From an uncultured Flavobacteriales bacterium (GTDB lineage Bacteria; Bacteroidota; Bacteroidia; Flavobacteriales; UBA1820), in contig CAUHQV010000007.1 in NCBI GenBank assembly GCA_959608625.1, positions 1 through 64,000 on the forward strand: 64,000 nt of DNA, in the 5' to 3' direction. Both the position numbers and the translations under genes were made by a program. This document shows, piece by piece, positions 25,424-34,160 of this stretch. Every line of letters starts with the position of its first letter. Position 1 is the first letter of the stretch. The notes below the pieces were generated by a model. The model had not been told where the DNA came from and searched no databases. It saw only the letters and a list, made by a program, of their open reading frames with translations.

Positions 25424-25933
25424 ATGGAAGACCCGAAGATCGAGATCGTCACCGCCGATATCACCACCCTGGATTGCGACGCCATCGTGAATGCCGCCAA
25501 TAGTTCCCTGCTCGGAGGAGGCGGCGTAGACGGGGCCATCCACCGGGCTGCCGGCCCCGGTCTGCTGGAAGAGTGCCGCACATTGGGAGGGTGTCCTACG
25601 GGAGAATGCCGGGTGACCGGAGCGTACATGCTCCCCTGCCGGGCCGTCATCCATACCGTAGGCCCCGTATGGCAGGGAGGCCGCAGCGACGAAGCGGAAC
25701 TATTGGCCTCCTGTTACCGGAATTCCTTCGAAGCCGCCGCTGAGAAGGGGTTCAAGAGCATCGCTTTCCCGGGCATCAGCACCGGGGTGTACAGCTATCC
25801 GAAAGACCAAGCCGCCCGCATCGCATTACAGGAAATAAAAGCGTTCCTGCAAAAACCGTCCTCGGTGGAAAAGGTCGTCATCGTTTGCTTCCCCGCCGGG
25901 AACGAGAAATATTACACCTCTCTAAAAGACTGA
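25424..25933 (+). CDS. Macrodomain protein (O-acetyl-ADP-ribose deacetylase type)
   Basis: The 169-aa protein is a stand-alone macrodomain that binds ADP-ribose and its derivatives. The motifs of the MacroD/YmdB branch are present: [20 protein letters not shown] in the catalytic loop and [12 protein letters not shown] in the diphosphate loop. The enzymes remove acetyl from O-acetyl-ADP-ribose or ADP-ribose from proteins or nucleic acids. The start MEDPKIEIV at 25424 matches the family; a longer open frame back to 25367 crosses the divergent promoters. The Nif3-like gene begins 6 nt after its stop, forming a macrodomain-Nif3-zinc ribbon operon. Confidence 0.9.
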   Translation: MEDPKIEIVTADITTLDCDAIVNAANSSLLGGGGVDGAIHRAAGPGLLEECRTLGGCPTGECRVTGAYMLPCRAVIHTVGPVWQGGRSDEAELLASCYRNSFEAAAEKGFKSIAFPGISTGVYSYPKDQAARIALQEIKAFLQKPSSVEKVVIVCFPAGNEKYYTSLKD

Positions 25934-25939
25934 AAATCC

Positions 25940-27052
25940 ATGAATAAAGAGAAAGTAACGGTAAAAGACGTAGCCACCACCCTGGAAGAATTCGCCCCCC
26001 GGCAGTATGCCGAAGGTTTCGACAACACCGGATTGCTCGTAGGCGAGCAGGACACTGAGGTAACGGGCATCCTGGTGGCGCACGACTGCCTGGAAGAAGT
26101 GGTCGTCGAAGCCGAAGAAAAAGGCTGCAACCTGATCGTCGCTTTCCATCCCATCATCTTTTCCGGCCTGAAAAGCCTGACCGGGCGCTCTTATGTAGAG
26201 CGGGCCGTCATGCGCGCCTTGCGGGCCGGGATCGCCATTTATGCCGTTCATTCTGCGCTGGACAACTCCTTCCACGGGGTAAGCGCCGGCATGTGCGACG
26301 CGCTCGGACTCATTGGTCGGGAGATATTGATCCCCCAGGAAGGCACGATGAAAAAGATCACGACTTATGTGCCGGCCTCCCATGCCGGCCGGATACGGGA
26401 AGCCCTTTTCTCGGCGGGTGCAGGACAGATCGCCCCGTACGACTGCTGCAGCTACAATGTGGACGGCATGGGCACCTTCCGCCCACTCGAAGGGGCCGAC
26501 CCTTTCGTAGGACGTATCGGTGAATTGCACCGGGAGAATGAAACGAGGATCAGTGCCGTTTTCCTGCGGCACCGGGAAAAAGATATCGTCAATGCACTTA
26601 AGAGCGCACATCCTTATGAAATACCGGCCTACGAAATATCTTCTTTAGACAATGGCTGCGGACAGATCGGAATGGGCATGACCGGCCTGTTGCCGGAGCC
26701 CCTCGATGAAGTGACTTTCCTAAAAACGCTGCGCGAACGCTTCGATGCCCGCGGTATCCGCTACTCCGCCCCGACAGGGCGGAAAATCCGGAAGGTGGCG
26801 GTGCTGGGCGGGGCAGGCAGTTTTGCCCTGAAAGCCGCGATCGCGGCCGGAGCAGACGCTTACGTGAGCGCCGATTTCAAATACCACGATTTTTTCGGGG
26901 CCGAAGGGCGTATCCTGATAGCCGACATCGGACATTTCGAGAGCGAACGTTTCACAAAAAACATTTTGCATGACTATTTAATCAAAATTTTCACTATTTT
27001 TGCAGTCCGTTTATCCGAGATAAACACCAACCCTATCAATTATTTGCAATAA
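25940..27052 (+). CDS. Nif3-like dinuclear metal-centre hexameric protein
   Basis: The 370-aa protein has the Nif3/YbgI fold with the long central insertion (about 130-240) typical of Gram-positive and Bacteroidota members. Metal-ligand positions relative to E. coli YbgI (H63, H64, D101, H215, E219): F69 replaces the first His, while H70 (AFHPIIFSG), D108 (HSALDN), H332 and E336 (GHFESE) are kept. So one of five ligands seems changed. Family function is unsettled (proposed GTP cyclohydrolase I type 2 or a ring-opening hydrolase). It starts 6 nt after the macrodomain gene and ends 1 nt before the zinc ribbon gene. Confidence 0.85.
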   Translation: MNKEKVTVKDVATTLEEFAPRQYAEGFDNTGLLVGEQDTEVTGILVAHDCLEEVVVEAEEKGCNLIVAFHPIIFSGLKSLTGRSYVERAVMRALRAGIAIYAVHSALDNSFHGVSAGMCDALGLIGREILIPQEGTMKKITTYVPASHAGRIREALFSAGAGQIAPYDCCSYNVDGMGTFRPLEGADPFVGRIGELHRENETRISAVFLRHREKDIVNALKSAHPYEIPAYEISSLDNGCGQIGMGMTGLLPEPLDEVTFLKTLRERFDARGIRYSAPTGRKIRKVAVLGGAGSFALKAAIAAGADAYVSADFKYHDFFGAEGRILIADIGHFESERFTKNILHDYLIKIFTIFAVRLSEINTNPINYLQ

Positions 27053-27053
27053 T

Positions 27054-27836
27054 ATGGCCGAGAAAGAAATAACGGTAGAACAGAAGCTTCGTACGCTGTA
27101 CGACCTCCAGTTGATAGACACGCGCATAGACCAGATCCTGGCCATCCAAGGGGAATTACCCCTGGAAGTAAAGGAGTTGGAAGACGAAATTGAAGGCCTC
27201 TCCACCCGCCTGGAGCGCTTCACCCAGGAGAACAAGAGTTTCGAGGAGCAGGTAAAGACCCTTAAGCATACGATCCTCGATGCCAAAGACCTTATCTCCC
27301 GCTATGAGGAGCAGCAGAAGCATGTGCGCAACAACCGCGAATACGATTCGATCAGCAAGGAAATAGAATACCAGAACCTCGAGATCGAACACGCTGAAAA
27401 GCTTATCCGCGAATCGGGCGCCAAACTCGAAATGCAGAAAGCCCGCATCGTAGAAACGGAAGAAAAACTGGCCGGGCTAAAGGAACACCTGAGCGTGAAA
27501 AAAGGCGAACTCGAAAGTATTCTGGAGGAAACCCGCCGTGAAAACGAGGCCTTGCAGCAAAAAGCCGACGAGATCGTCACCGAAATAGAGCCCCGCCTGC
27601 TGTTCGCTTACCGCAAAATCCGCGAACGCGTACGCAACGGACTGGCTGTGGTATCGATCGACCGCGGCGCTTCGGAAGGATCTTACTTCACTATTCCTCC
27701 CCAGCGGCAGATCGAGATCGCCATGCGCAAAAAGATCATCGCCGACGAGAACAGCGGCCGTATCCTGGTCGACCCGGAACTGGCCCGCGAAGAACGCGAA
27801 AAGATGGAAGCGATCTTTGACAAGATCCTTCAATAA
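27054..27836 (+). CDS. Coiled-coil protein of the C4 zinc-ribbon (DUF164) family, zinc Cys lost
   Basis: The 260-aa protein has a long antiparallel coiled coil (about 10-180, heptad-rich Glu, Lys and Leu) and a C-terminal segment of the C4 zinc-ribbon family. The family normally has A-C-x-x-C ahead of IPPQRQ and V-C-E-x-C-G ahead of RILVD. Here these read GASEGS and ADENSG, so the four ligand positions are S207, S210, D231 and S234, while the surrounding scaffold (FTIPPQRQIEIAMRKKII, GRILVD) is intact. The ribbon therefore cannot bind zinc in the usual way. Co-transcription with the Nif3-like gene (1-nt gap) is a common pairing. Family role is unknown; a nucleic-acid-related function is suspected. 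Confidence 0.85.
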   Translation: MAEKEITVEQKLRTLYDLQLIDTRIDQILAIQGELPLEVKELEDEIEGLSTRLERFTQENKSFEEQVKTLKHTILDAKDLISRYEEQQKHVRNNREYDSISKEIEYQNLEIEHAEKLIRESGAKLEMQKARIVETEEKLAGLKEHLSVKKGELESILEETRRENEALQQKADEIVTEIEPRLLFAYRKIRERVRNGLAVVSIDRGASEGSYFTIPPQRQIEIAMRKKIIADENSGRILVDPELAREEREKMEAIFDKILQ

Positions 27837-27855
27837 AAGCTATAATCCACTACCC

Positions 27856-27888
27856 AAAAAGCCGGCTGCATTGCAGCCGGCTTTTTTA
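27856..27888 (+). terminator. Terminator of the macrodomain-Nif3-zinc ribbon operon
   Basis: A near-perfect stem GCCGGCTGC/GCAGCCGGC with an ATT loop, flanked by A and T runs (six T). Confidence 0.9.
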
Positions 27889-28089
27889 TTGAGAACGCCG
27901 TCTTTGCAAATATGACACCCGACTTTCATTTTTGACACAAAAAATACAGTATTCGCAGCAAACAGCCTCTTTCAAAAATTGGGGATTCCGTAAATATTTT
28001 CGATCTTAGCGCCATAAACCGCTCCGGCCCGCAGCGTACGGGTTATGTTTTTTGACTCCCCGCTCCCGGACATTCCCTGAACGACCTAT
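27889..28089. promoter_or_regulatory. Upstream region of the glycosidase pair with direct repeat TTGACAC-like boxes
   Basis: TGACAC occurs at 27913-27918 and 27933-27938, exactly 20 bp apart (two helical turns). No exact TAnnTTTG was found; TATTTTCG (near 27995) is the closest. The boxes are candidate activator sites for the glycosidase operon, not proven. Confidence 0.3.
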
Positions 28090-29880
28090 ATGAAATTACA
28101 GATCCCTTGCATCGCATTGGCCACAGCCGCCTTTTTCCTGGCGGGATGCTCCTGCGAAAAATCCGCAAATCTCGAACCGGCCGCACTGGCCAATACCCGG
28201 GTATCGGGCGAACTGGCCGAAAGGATAGCCCGTAACTTCGACCGGCTGGAAACAGAATACTACTGGCCTGAAAACGTATACTGGTCCGAGGAAAAATCCG
28301 GCGGCTGGCCGGCAGATAAGGAAGGCCGGACCATCCTGGCCCTCACATTGGACGCCCAAGCCTCGGGACGCACCCCTGTTTATCTCGATACTTTAATTAA
28401 AATGCTGCCCGGGCACCTCAACGCCAAAGGTTACCTCGGCACGATCCACCCGGGAGCCGACGAACAGCAGCTTTCCGGGCACGGCTGGCTGCTGCGCGGG
28501 CTATGCGAATACTACGAATGGACGGGCGACAAAAACGTGTTGGCGTATGCCGGCACGATCGCCGACAGCCTGTTTTTGCCCATACTCCCGCTGATAAAAG
28601 GTTACCCGGCCGACCCCGCGTCACGTATCTCCGGCACCGGGGATATGTCCGGATCGACCCAGAACACAGTGAACGGCTGGCGGCTGTCCTCGGACGTAGG
28701 ATGCGTATTCATCGGAATGGACGGCCTGATCCATTATTACAAGTACGACCGCGACCCCCGGATCAAAGAAGTGATAGACAGTCTGGTCTCCCTCTATCTA
28801 TCCATCGATTTGGTCAAGATCAAAGCCCAGACCCACGCTTCGCTCACGGCCCTGCGGGGACTTTTACGCTACTCGGATATCACCGGCGACAGCACGCTGC
28901 TGCCTGAGGTGGAAAAACGGTGGAAACTGTACAAGGATTATGGCATGACCGAGAACTTCGAGAATTATAACTGGTTCGAACGCTACGATACGTGGACGGA
29001 GCCGTGCGCTATCATCGACTCATACCTCACGGCCGTACAACTGTGGATGAAGACCCGAAACCCCGTTTACCTAGAGGATGCGGAAAAAATCTACCTGAAC
29101 GGGATCGCCTCCACCCAGCGGGCGAACGGAGGCTTCGGCTGCGACAAGCCTACAGGGGTCGATTACCATCATCTGGCCATCCATGCGGACGAGGCCTACT
29201 GGTGCTGCACGATGCGCGGCGGCGAGGGACTGGGCCGCGCGGCGGAATACTCTTATTTTACGGCCGGCGATACTCTGTTCGTTCCTTTTTACCGGGAAAG
29301 CGGTCTCGAACTGAAAGATAAAGATCTGGCTTTGAAACAAAGCACGGACTATCCGTTCGGCTCGCAGGTAACATTCACCCTGGACAAGACTCCCGACAAA
29401 GAAATAAGCCTGGCCCTTTTTATCCCTTCCTACATGGCCTCCGACACCCTGCGGGTGAACGGGGAAAAAGTAATCGCGGACAAAAAGGATGGCTTCGCCA
29501 TACTCACCCGCCGGTTCTCCCCCGGGGATAAAGTAGAACTGGATTACGCTTTCGCCACCTCATGGCAGCCGCTGGGCAACAAAGATATCTCCGACACCAC
29601 CCTGCGCAAAGCCCTTTACGGGCCGCTGGTTCTGGGTGCGAAGATAATGAAACCCTTGATCGTTCCGGAAAACACGCCTCCTCCCGTACGCATCGGCAGC
29701 CGGTACGAATTCCTGATCGAAGAGACCGGCGATACCCTGAAACCCCTTTATCACTTGATGGATCCGTCGGTGTCCCTGAAAGACAAATACCACCGGGAGA
29801 TCATCGCCGCCCCGGCCCGGATGGATTCCTTGCATTGCTCGTTTCCCCTGAATACCCCCCAAAGCCAAGAGAAAAAATGA
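28090..29880 (+). CDS. GH127-like glycoside hydrolase (beta-L-arabinofuranosidase family), lipoprotein
   Basis: The 596-aa protein has a strong lipobox (FFLAGC, Cys 20), placing it on the cell envelope. The body is an (alpha/alpha)6 barrel of the DUF1680/GH127 type. The Zn-Cys3-Glu active site of HypBA1 is matched residue by residue: E304 and C306 in TWTEPCAI, and C372-C373 in YWCCTMRG. The acid/base Glu lies exactly 16 residues before the ligand Glu (E288 in GMTENFEN), as in HypBA1 (E322/E338). Known activities in the family are beta-L-arabinofuranosidase and aceric acid hydrolase on RG-II pectin. The stop codon overlaps the start of the next gene (ATGA), so the two are translationally coupled. 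Confidence 0.85.
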   Translation: MKLQIPCIALATAAFFLAGCSCEKSANLEPAALANTRVSGELAERIARNFDRLETEYYWPENVYWSEEKSGGWPADKEGRTILALTLDAQASGRTPVYLDTLIKMLPGHLNAKGYLGTIHPGADEQQLSGHGWLLRGLCEYYEWTGDKNVLAYAGTIADSLFLPILPLIKGYPADPASRISGTGDMSGSTQNTVNGWRLSSDVGCVFIGMDGLIHYYKYDRDPRIKEVIDSLVSLYLSIDLVKIKAQTHASLTALRGLLRYSDITGDSTLLPEVEKRWKLYKDYGMTENFENYNWFERYDTWTEPCAIIDSYLTAVQLWMKTRNPVYLEDAEKIYLNGIASTQRANGGFGCDKPTGVDYHHLAIHADEAYWCCTMRGGEGLGRAAEYSYFTAGDTLFVPFYRESGLELKDKDLALKQSTDYPFGSQVTFTLDKTPDKEISLALFIPSYMASDTLRVNGEKVIADKKDGFAILTRRFSPGDKVELDYAFATSWQPLGNKDISDTTLRKALYGPLVLGAKIMKPLIVPENTPPPVRIGSRYEFLIEETGDTLKPLYHLMDPSVSLKDKYHREIIAAPARMDSLHCSFPLNTPQSQEKK

Positions 29881-32800
29881 AACGACTTTCCATAGCCTTT
29901 GCCGGTTTTTTACTGGCTGCAGCGAGCCTGCTGATCGGTTCCTGCTCATCGGATAAATCGGCTGCCCTGGACGACCGGGAACTGTACGATTCGTTCAAAG
30001 ACCCCGGCACCCAGTGGCGCGGCAAGCCCTTTTGGGCCTGGAACGGCCGCTTGGAAAAGGACGAACTGCTCCGCCAGCTGGGCCTGTTCAAAGAGATGGG
30101 CATGGGCGGGGTATTCATGCATTCCCGTGTAGGCCTGCAAACCGAATACCTGGGCGAAGAATGGTTCGACCTGACCAACGCCGTAGCCGATTCGGCCGCC
30201 CGAATGGGGCTCGACGCCTACCTGTACGACGAAGACCGTTGGCCGTCCGGCACTGCCGGGGGCATGGTGACCCGTGACCATCCGGAGCTTCGGATGAATT
30301 TCGTCGAGCTGTTCACCCTACCGGCAGAAGAATTCCGGTGGGACAGCGATTCTATCGTAGCGGCTTTCGCCTGCGAGCTGGACGGGGTGAACTATTCCCG
30401 CCTCGTCCGCCTTTCCAGGGATTCCGATCCCGCTCAATATAGCGGGAAGACCGTCCTGAAATTCCTGCACCGCACCCGCAGCTGTACCGACGTATACAAC
30501 GGCGGAACCTACCTCGACGTGTTCAACCCCGAGGCTACCCAAAAATTCATCTCCCTCACCCACGAGAAGTACAAGGAACACTGCGGGGATCGGATGGGCC
30601 GGGAGATCAAAGGCATCTTCACCGACGAACCGCACCGCGGAGGGCTCTTTACCGATTTCGACGGCAACCCGGACGGGGTCGGCAACAATCCCCGCACCGC
30701 CCCCTGGACACCCCGTATGCCCGAAGAATACCAAGCCCGCTTCGGCGGCGACCTGGTAGCCGACCTGCCGAAACTCTTCCTGCGCGAGAACGGAGAGCGG
30801 ATCAACGACGTGAAATGGAAATACTGCGAACTGGCTGAGTCACTCTTCCTGGAGAATTTCGCCAAACCGCAGTACGACTGGTGCACGGAGAACGGTATCG
30901 CCTATACCGGCCATGTGCTGCACGAAGACAACCTCACCAGCCAAGTGACGATGCAGGGTTCCCTGATGCGTTACTACGAATATATGCACATCCCCGGCAT
31001 GGACATGCTCACCGAAGGCGCCCGTCCGTACTGGGCGGCCAAACAGTTGGCATCCGTCGGCCGGCAACTGGGTAAAAAATGGCTTCTGTCGGAAACGTAC
31101 GGCGTGACGGGCTGGCAATTCGATTTCCGGGGGCACAAGGCCATCGGCGACTGGCAGGCCCTGTTCGGGATCAACTTCCGCTGCCACCATTTGTCGTGGT
31201 ATACGATGGAAGGCGAGGCCAAACGGGACTACCCGGCCAGCATCTTTTTCCAGTCCGCCTGGTGGAAGGATTACAAATACGTCGAAGATTACTTCTCCCG
31301 GCTGGGGTTGCTGTTGAGCCAGGGCGAACCGGTATGCGACCTATTGGTAGTCAATCCGATCGAAAGCGTCTGGGCACAGGTATACTCCGGCGCGTTCAAC
31401 AATTTAATGCCCGCTTCGCCGGAGATCCGGGAGATGGAGAAAAAATACGCCGGCTTGTTCCACTGGCTGGCCGGCGCGCGGATAGACTTCGACTACGGCG
31501 ACGAAGAAATGATGGGCCGCCTGGCTTCGGTCGGGAAAGGCCCCGAAGGCACTCCGGTATTGAAAGTAGGGCAAGCCGCCTACCGTACGGTACTGGTGGG
31601 CAACATGGAGACCATGCGCGCCTCGACTCTGAAACTGCTGGACAATTTCGTAGGGCAAGGCGGGCAAGTGATTTTTGCCGGGCAGGCGCCGCAGTATGTG
31701 GACGCCCAGCCATCGGACGCCCCGAAAAAACTGGCCGGAAACGCCATCCAAATAGATTATACCCGGGAAGCCATCCTTCCGGCCGTAGAGGCGGCTATCC
31801 GCCCGGTCGTAAAAGTAACGGACAATTCTACCGGAGAGAACATCCCCGAAATATTCGGACAGGTGCGTTACGATGGAAAACGCTATTATGTAGCCCTGAT
31901 GAACACGAACCGCACCAATGGATTTGCCGATGTGACCGTCACCCTTCCTTTCGGGGGGAATGCCGCCTTGTGGGATTGCCGCACGGGGGAAGTCTGGCAA
32001 CAGGAATGCACCCGGCGGGGCGATAGCCTCACGATCAAAACTGCCTTCGAACCTATCGGGGAAAAGGTCTATACGGTATCCGCCGAAATGCCGGATTTTG
32101 CCCGGAAAGCAGACGCCGAAGCTAAAATCACGAAGAAGGAACTACCCGGGAAATACGCTTACCGCCTGGACGAGCCGAATATTTGCGTACTCGACGTGGC
32201 CACCTGGCAAATAGAGGGGCAGCCCCAAAATCCCCTTGCCGAGATACTGAAAATAGACCGGGGAATACGCGATTATTTCGGGCTGCCCTACCGGGGCGGG
32301 GATATGCTCCAGCCCTGGTATGCAGAAAAATACCTGCCGGACAATTCGCAGGAGTTGGGCCGCGTCACGTTGGATTTCCCGTTCGATGTGGAAATCGTTC
32401 CCACCGGAGAACTCTTCCTGTGCATGGAGACCCCGGAGCATTTTTCGGTCAGCCTGAACGGGACGGAACTGAAAAAGACGGATGCCGGGTGGTATATCGA
32501 CCCATCCATCCGAAAAATCCCCCTGTCGCCCACCCTACTGAAAAAAGGAAAGAACCACCTGACGATGACTTTCGGTTTCAGCCGCGACCTCAACCTGGAA
32601 GCCCTGCTGCTCACCGGGGATTTCGGGGTACGGCTGGACGGCATCGACCGGACGCTCACTATGCTCCCGGATAGTCTTTCCGCAGGCGACATCGTTCCCC
32701 AAGGGCTTCCGTTCTACTCCGGGGCCGTTACCTATCAAATAGACAAGCTGCCTTCTGTGGGTAGCGACCAAAAGGTTTTTCTAAAAATTCCGTCCTACGA

Positions 32801-33095
32801 CGGGGCCTGCCTGAAGACGGCAGACGGGCAGATGGCGGCCTGGTCTCCTTACCGGCTGGACGTGACCGAAGCGGCGAAAAAAGAAGAACCGGCCGAAATA
32901 ACGGTAGTCCTTACCCGCCGTAACACCTTCGGCCCCCTGCATGCGCTGCCCGCCCGGATGGGTGCTTACGGCCCGATGCACTGGACGACCGAAGGTAAGA
33001 GCTTTACGCTGGAAAAATACGTGCTGCTACCCACCGGGCTCACTTATGCGCCTACCGTCATGATGGCCGCCGAAGCACCCGGCCCGGAATCCTGA
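29877..33095 (+). CDS. GH106-like (alpha-L-rhamnosidase family) glycoside hydrolase, lipoprotein
   Basis: The 1072-aa protein has a lipoprotein signal (ASLLIGSC, Cys 23). The start PFWAWNGRLEKDELLRQL and MGMGGVFMHSRVG is the hallmark of GH106-like proteins, leading into a TIM-like barrel. Acidic candidates are E251 (GIFTDEPHRGG) and E406 (LLSETYGVTGW). Beta-sandwich modules fill the C-terminal 400 residues (around PFDVEIVPTGELFLC and HLTMTFGFSRDLNLE). GH106 enzymes remove alpha-L-rhamnose, for example from RG-II in Bacteroides. The reading frame stays open upstream, but ATG 29877 is chosen for the signal peptide and the 4-nt overlap with the GH127-like gene. No SusC/SusD pair is nearby. Confidence 0.8.
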   Translation: MKRLSIAFAGFLLAAASLLIGSCSSDKSAALDDRELYDSFKDPGTQWRGKPFWAWNGRLEKDELLRQLGLFKEMGMGGVFMHSRVGLQTEYLGEEWFDLTNAVADSAARMGLDAYLYDEDRWPSGTAGGMVTRDHPELRMNFVELFTLPAEEFRWDSDSIVAAFACELDGVNYSRLVRLSRDSDPAQYSGKTVLKFLHRTRSCTDVYNGGTYLDVFNPEATQKFISLTHEKYKEHCGDRMGREIKGIFTDEPHRGGLFTDFDGNPDGVGNNPRTAPWTPRMPEEYQARFGGDLVADLPKLFLRENGERINDVKWKYCELAESLFLENFAKPQYDWCTENGIAYTGHVLHEDNLTSQVTMQGSLMRYYEYMHIPGMDMLTEGARPYWAAKQLASVGRQLGKKWLLSETYGVTGWQFDFRGHKAIGDWQALFGINFRCHHLSWYTMEGEAKRDYPASIFFQSAWWKDYKYVEDYFSRLGLLLSQGEPVCDLLVVNPIESVWAQVYSGAFNNLMPASPEIREMEKKYAGLFHWLAGARIDFDYGDEEMMGRLASVGKGPEGTPVLKVGQAAYRTVLVGNMETMRASTLKLLDNFVGQGGQVIFAGQAPQYVDAQPSDAPKKLAGNAIQIDYTREAILPAVEAAIRPVVKVTDNSTGENIPEIFGQVRYDGKRYYVALMNTNRTNGFADVTVTLPFGGNAALWDCRTGEVWQQECTRRGDSLTIKTAFEPIGEKVYTVSAEMPDFARKADAEAKITKKELPGKYAYRLDEPNICVLDVATWQIEGQPQNPLAEILKIDRGIRDYFGLPYRGGDMLQPWYAEKYLPDNSQELGRVTLDFPFDVEIVPTGELFLCMETPEHFSVSLNGTELKKTDAGWYIDPSIRKIPLSPTLLKKGKNHLTMTFGFSRDLNLEALLLTGDFGVRLDGIDRTLTMLPDSLSAGDIVPQGLPFYSGAVTYQIDKLPSVGSDQKVFLKIPSYDGACLKTADGQMAAWSPYRLDVTEAAKKEEPAEITVVLTRRNTFGPLHALPARMGAYGPMHWTTEGKSFTLEKYVLLPTGLTYAPTVMMAAEAPGPES

Positions 33096-33113
33096 TCCGG
33101 ATATTTAGTTAAT

Positions 33114-33150
33114 AAAAAGGGCGGAGACCAATCGGTTTCCGCCCTTTTTT
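33114..33150. terminator. Bidirectional terminator between the glycosidase pair and mtnN
   Basis: An 11-bp stem (GGGCGGAGACC with GGTTTCCGCCC, one G-U pair) is flanked by A and T runs, between convergent genes. Confidence 0.85.
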
Positions 33151-33168
33151 ATTAGTGAAATCCGCTTT

Positions 33169-33918
33169 CTATTTTTTGTTCAAAAACTCCTTTATTATAT
33201 AAAAGGAGTAGAGGCTGGCCACTTTCGAGAGAAACTTGGGATAATCGTCCGGCGCATCCCCGTTCGCCGTGTCGGAAATGGTACGCATCACGGCAAAAGG
33301 GATCCCATGTTCCCAGCAGACCTGGGCTACGGCAGCACCCTCCATTTCCACGGCATACATATCCGGCAGATCGTTCATGATCCGCTCGCGCACCTTGTCG
33401 GTTTTGACGAACTGGTCGCCGGTGGCGATATTTTTCCGGTGCACCAATACGTTTTCCAGCGAGAATTCCGCAACATCCTCGGGGCTGATATGCTCCTTTA
33501 TCCGCGCCGCGAAATAACGGGCCGCCTCGGCCAGCAGATTCGACGTATGGGTATCCGTTTCGATCCCGTCCGGCCCCACCAAAGGCACGAAATAACGGGG
33601 CTTAAACGGAGAGGCATCCACATCGTGATGGTACAGGCGTTCGGCCACGACAATATCCCCGATCCGGGCATGGGCGTCCAGACCGCCCGCCACCCCGGTG
33701 AATACCAGGCGGTCGATCCCGAATACATTGATCAGGTTGGCCGTGGTAGAGGCCGCCGCTGTCTTCCCCCACTGGGAAAAGACGAGCACCACATCGTGCC
33801 CGAAGAGTTTTCCTTCGATATATTCCCGCCGTCCCAGGTTAGTCTTTTTCTCCACTTCTACTGCCTGAAGGAGCCGGTCGAATTCCTCGTACATCGCGCT
33901 TATGATACCTGTTTTCAT
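33169..33918 (-). CDS. mtnN: 5'-methylthioadenosine/S-adenosylhomocysteine nucleosidase
   Basis: The 249-aa protein cleaves the N-glycosidic bond of methylthioadenosine and S-adenosylhomocysteine, recycling SAM by-products and feeding autoinducer-2 or methionine salvage. Family residues are visible: E12 in GIISAMYEEFD, the purine-site Glu in VEMEGAAVAQV, and the catalytic Asp in MRTISDTANGDA. ATG 33918 (MKTGIISAM) is the standard start; the longer frame to 34005 runs past the -7 element at 33949-33956. It is divergent to moxR of the Bat operon. Confidence 0.93.
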   Translation of the reverse strand: MKTGIISAMYEEFDRLLQAVEVEKKTNLGRREYIEGKLFGHDVVLVFSQWGKTAAASTTANLINVFGIDRLVFTGVAGGLDAHARIGDIVVAERLYHHDVDASPFKPRYFVPLVGPDGIETDTHTSNLLAEAARYFAARIKEHISPEDVAEFSLENVLVHRKNIATGDQFVKTDKVRERIMNDLPDMYAVEMEGAAVAQVCWEHGIPFAVMRTISDTANGDAPDDYPKFLSKVASLYSFYIIKEFLNKK

Positions 33919-34160
33919 ACTGTCTTTCTTATAGTTTCGATTCTGCGACAAAGGTAACACTAAAACCCGGAGCGGAAAAGCCGGATGCGGCCGGATTTTT
34001 AACATTGGCGGAGCTTTTTTAAAAACGGTCTTTTTTTTAGCCCAACTTTATTATTTGCAGATGATTGCAATGCGGATTTTTAACAAATGGTTAACAGCAA
34101 AACACCCTCTGAATTGCGAATTTCGTATATCGAAAAAACACAGAAAAAAAGTATATAAAA
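33919..34160. promoter_or_regulatory. Divergent mtnN/moxR control region with repeats
   Basis: For mtnN, TACCTTTG (33956-33949, minus strand) is a -7 element. For moxR no exact promoter was found; TTATTATTTG near 34057 is close. A 13-bp direct repeat, CGGATTTTTAACA, lies at 33992-34004 and 34073-34085. Inverted repeats are TTGCA-N6-TGCAA (34055-34070), TTAAC-N5-GTTAA (34080-34094) and TTTCG-N5-CGAAA (34121-34135). These are possible regulator sites before the Bat operon. Confidence 0.4.

Noticed and set aside
29562..29876. 105-codon N-terminal extension of the GH106-like frame
   Set aside because: It lies in another frame of the GH127-like gene; ATG 29877 opens a lipoprotein signal and fits coupling.
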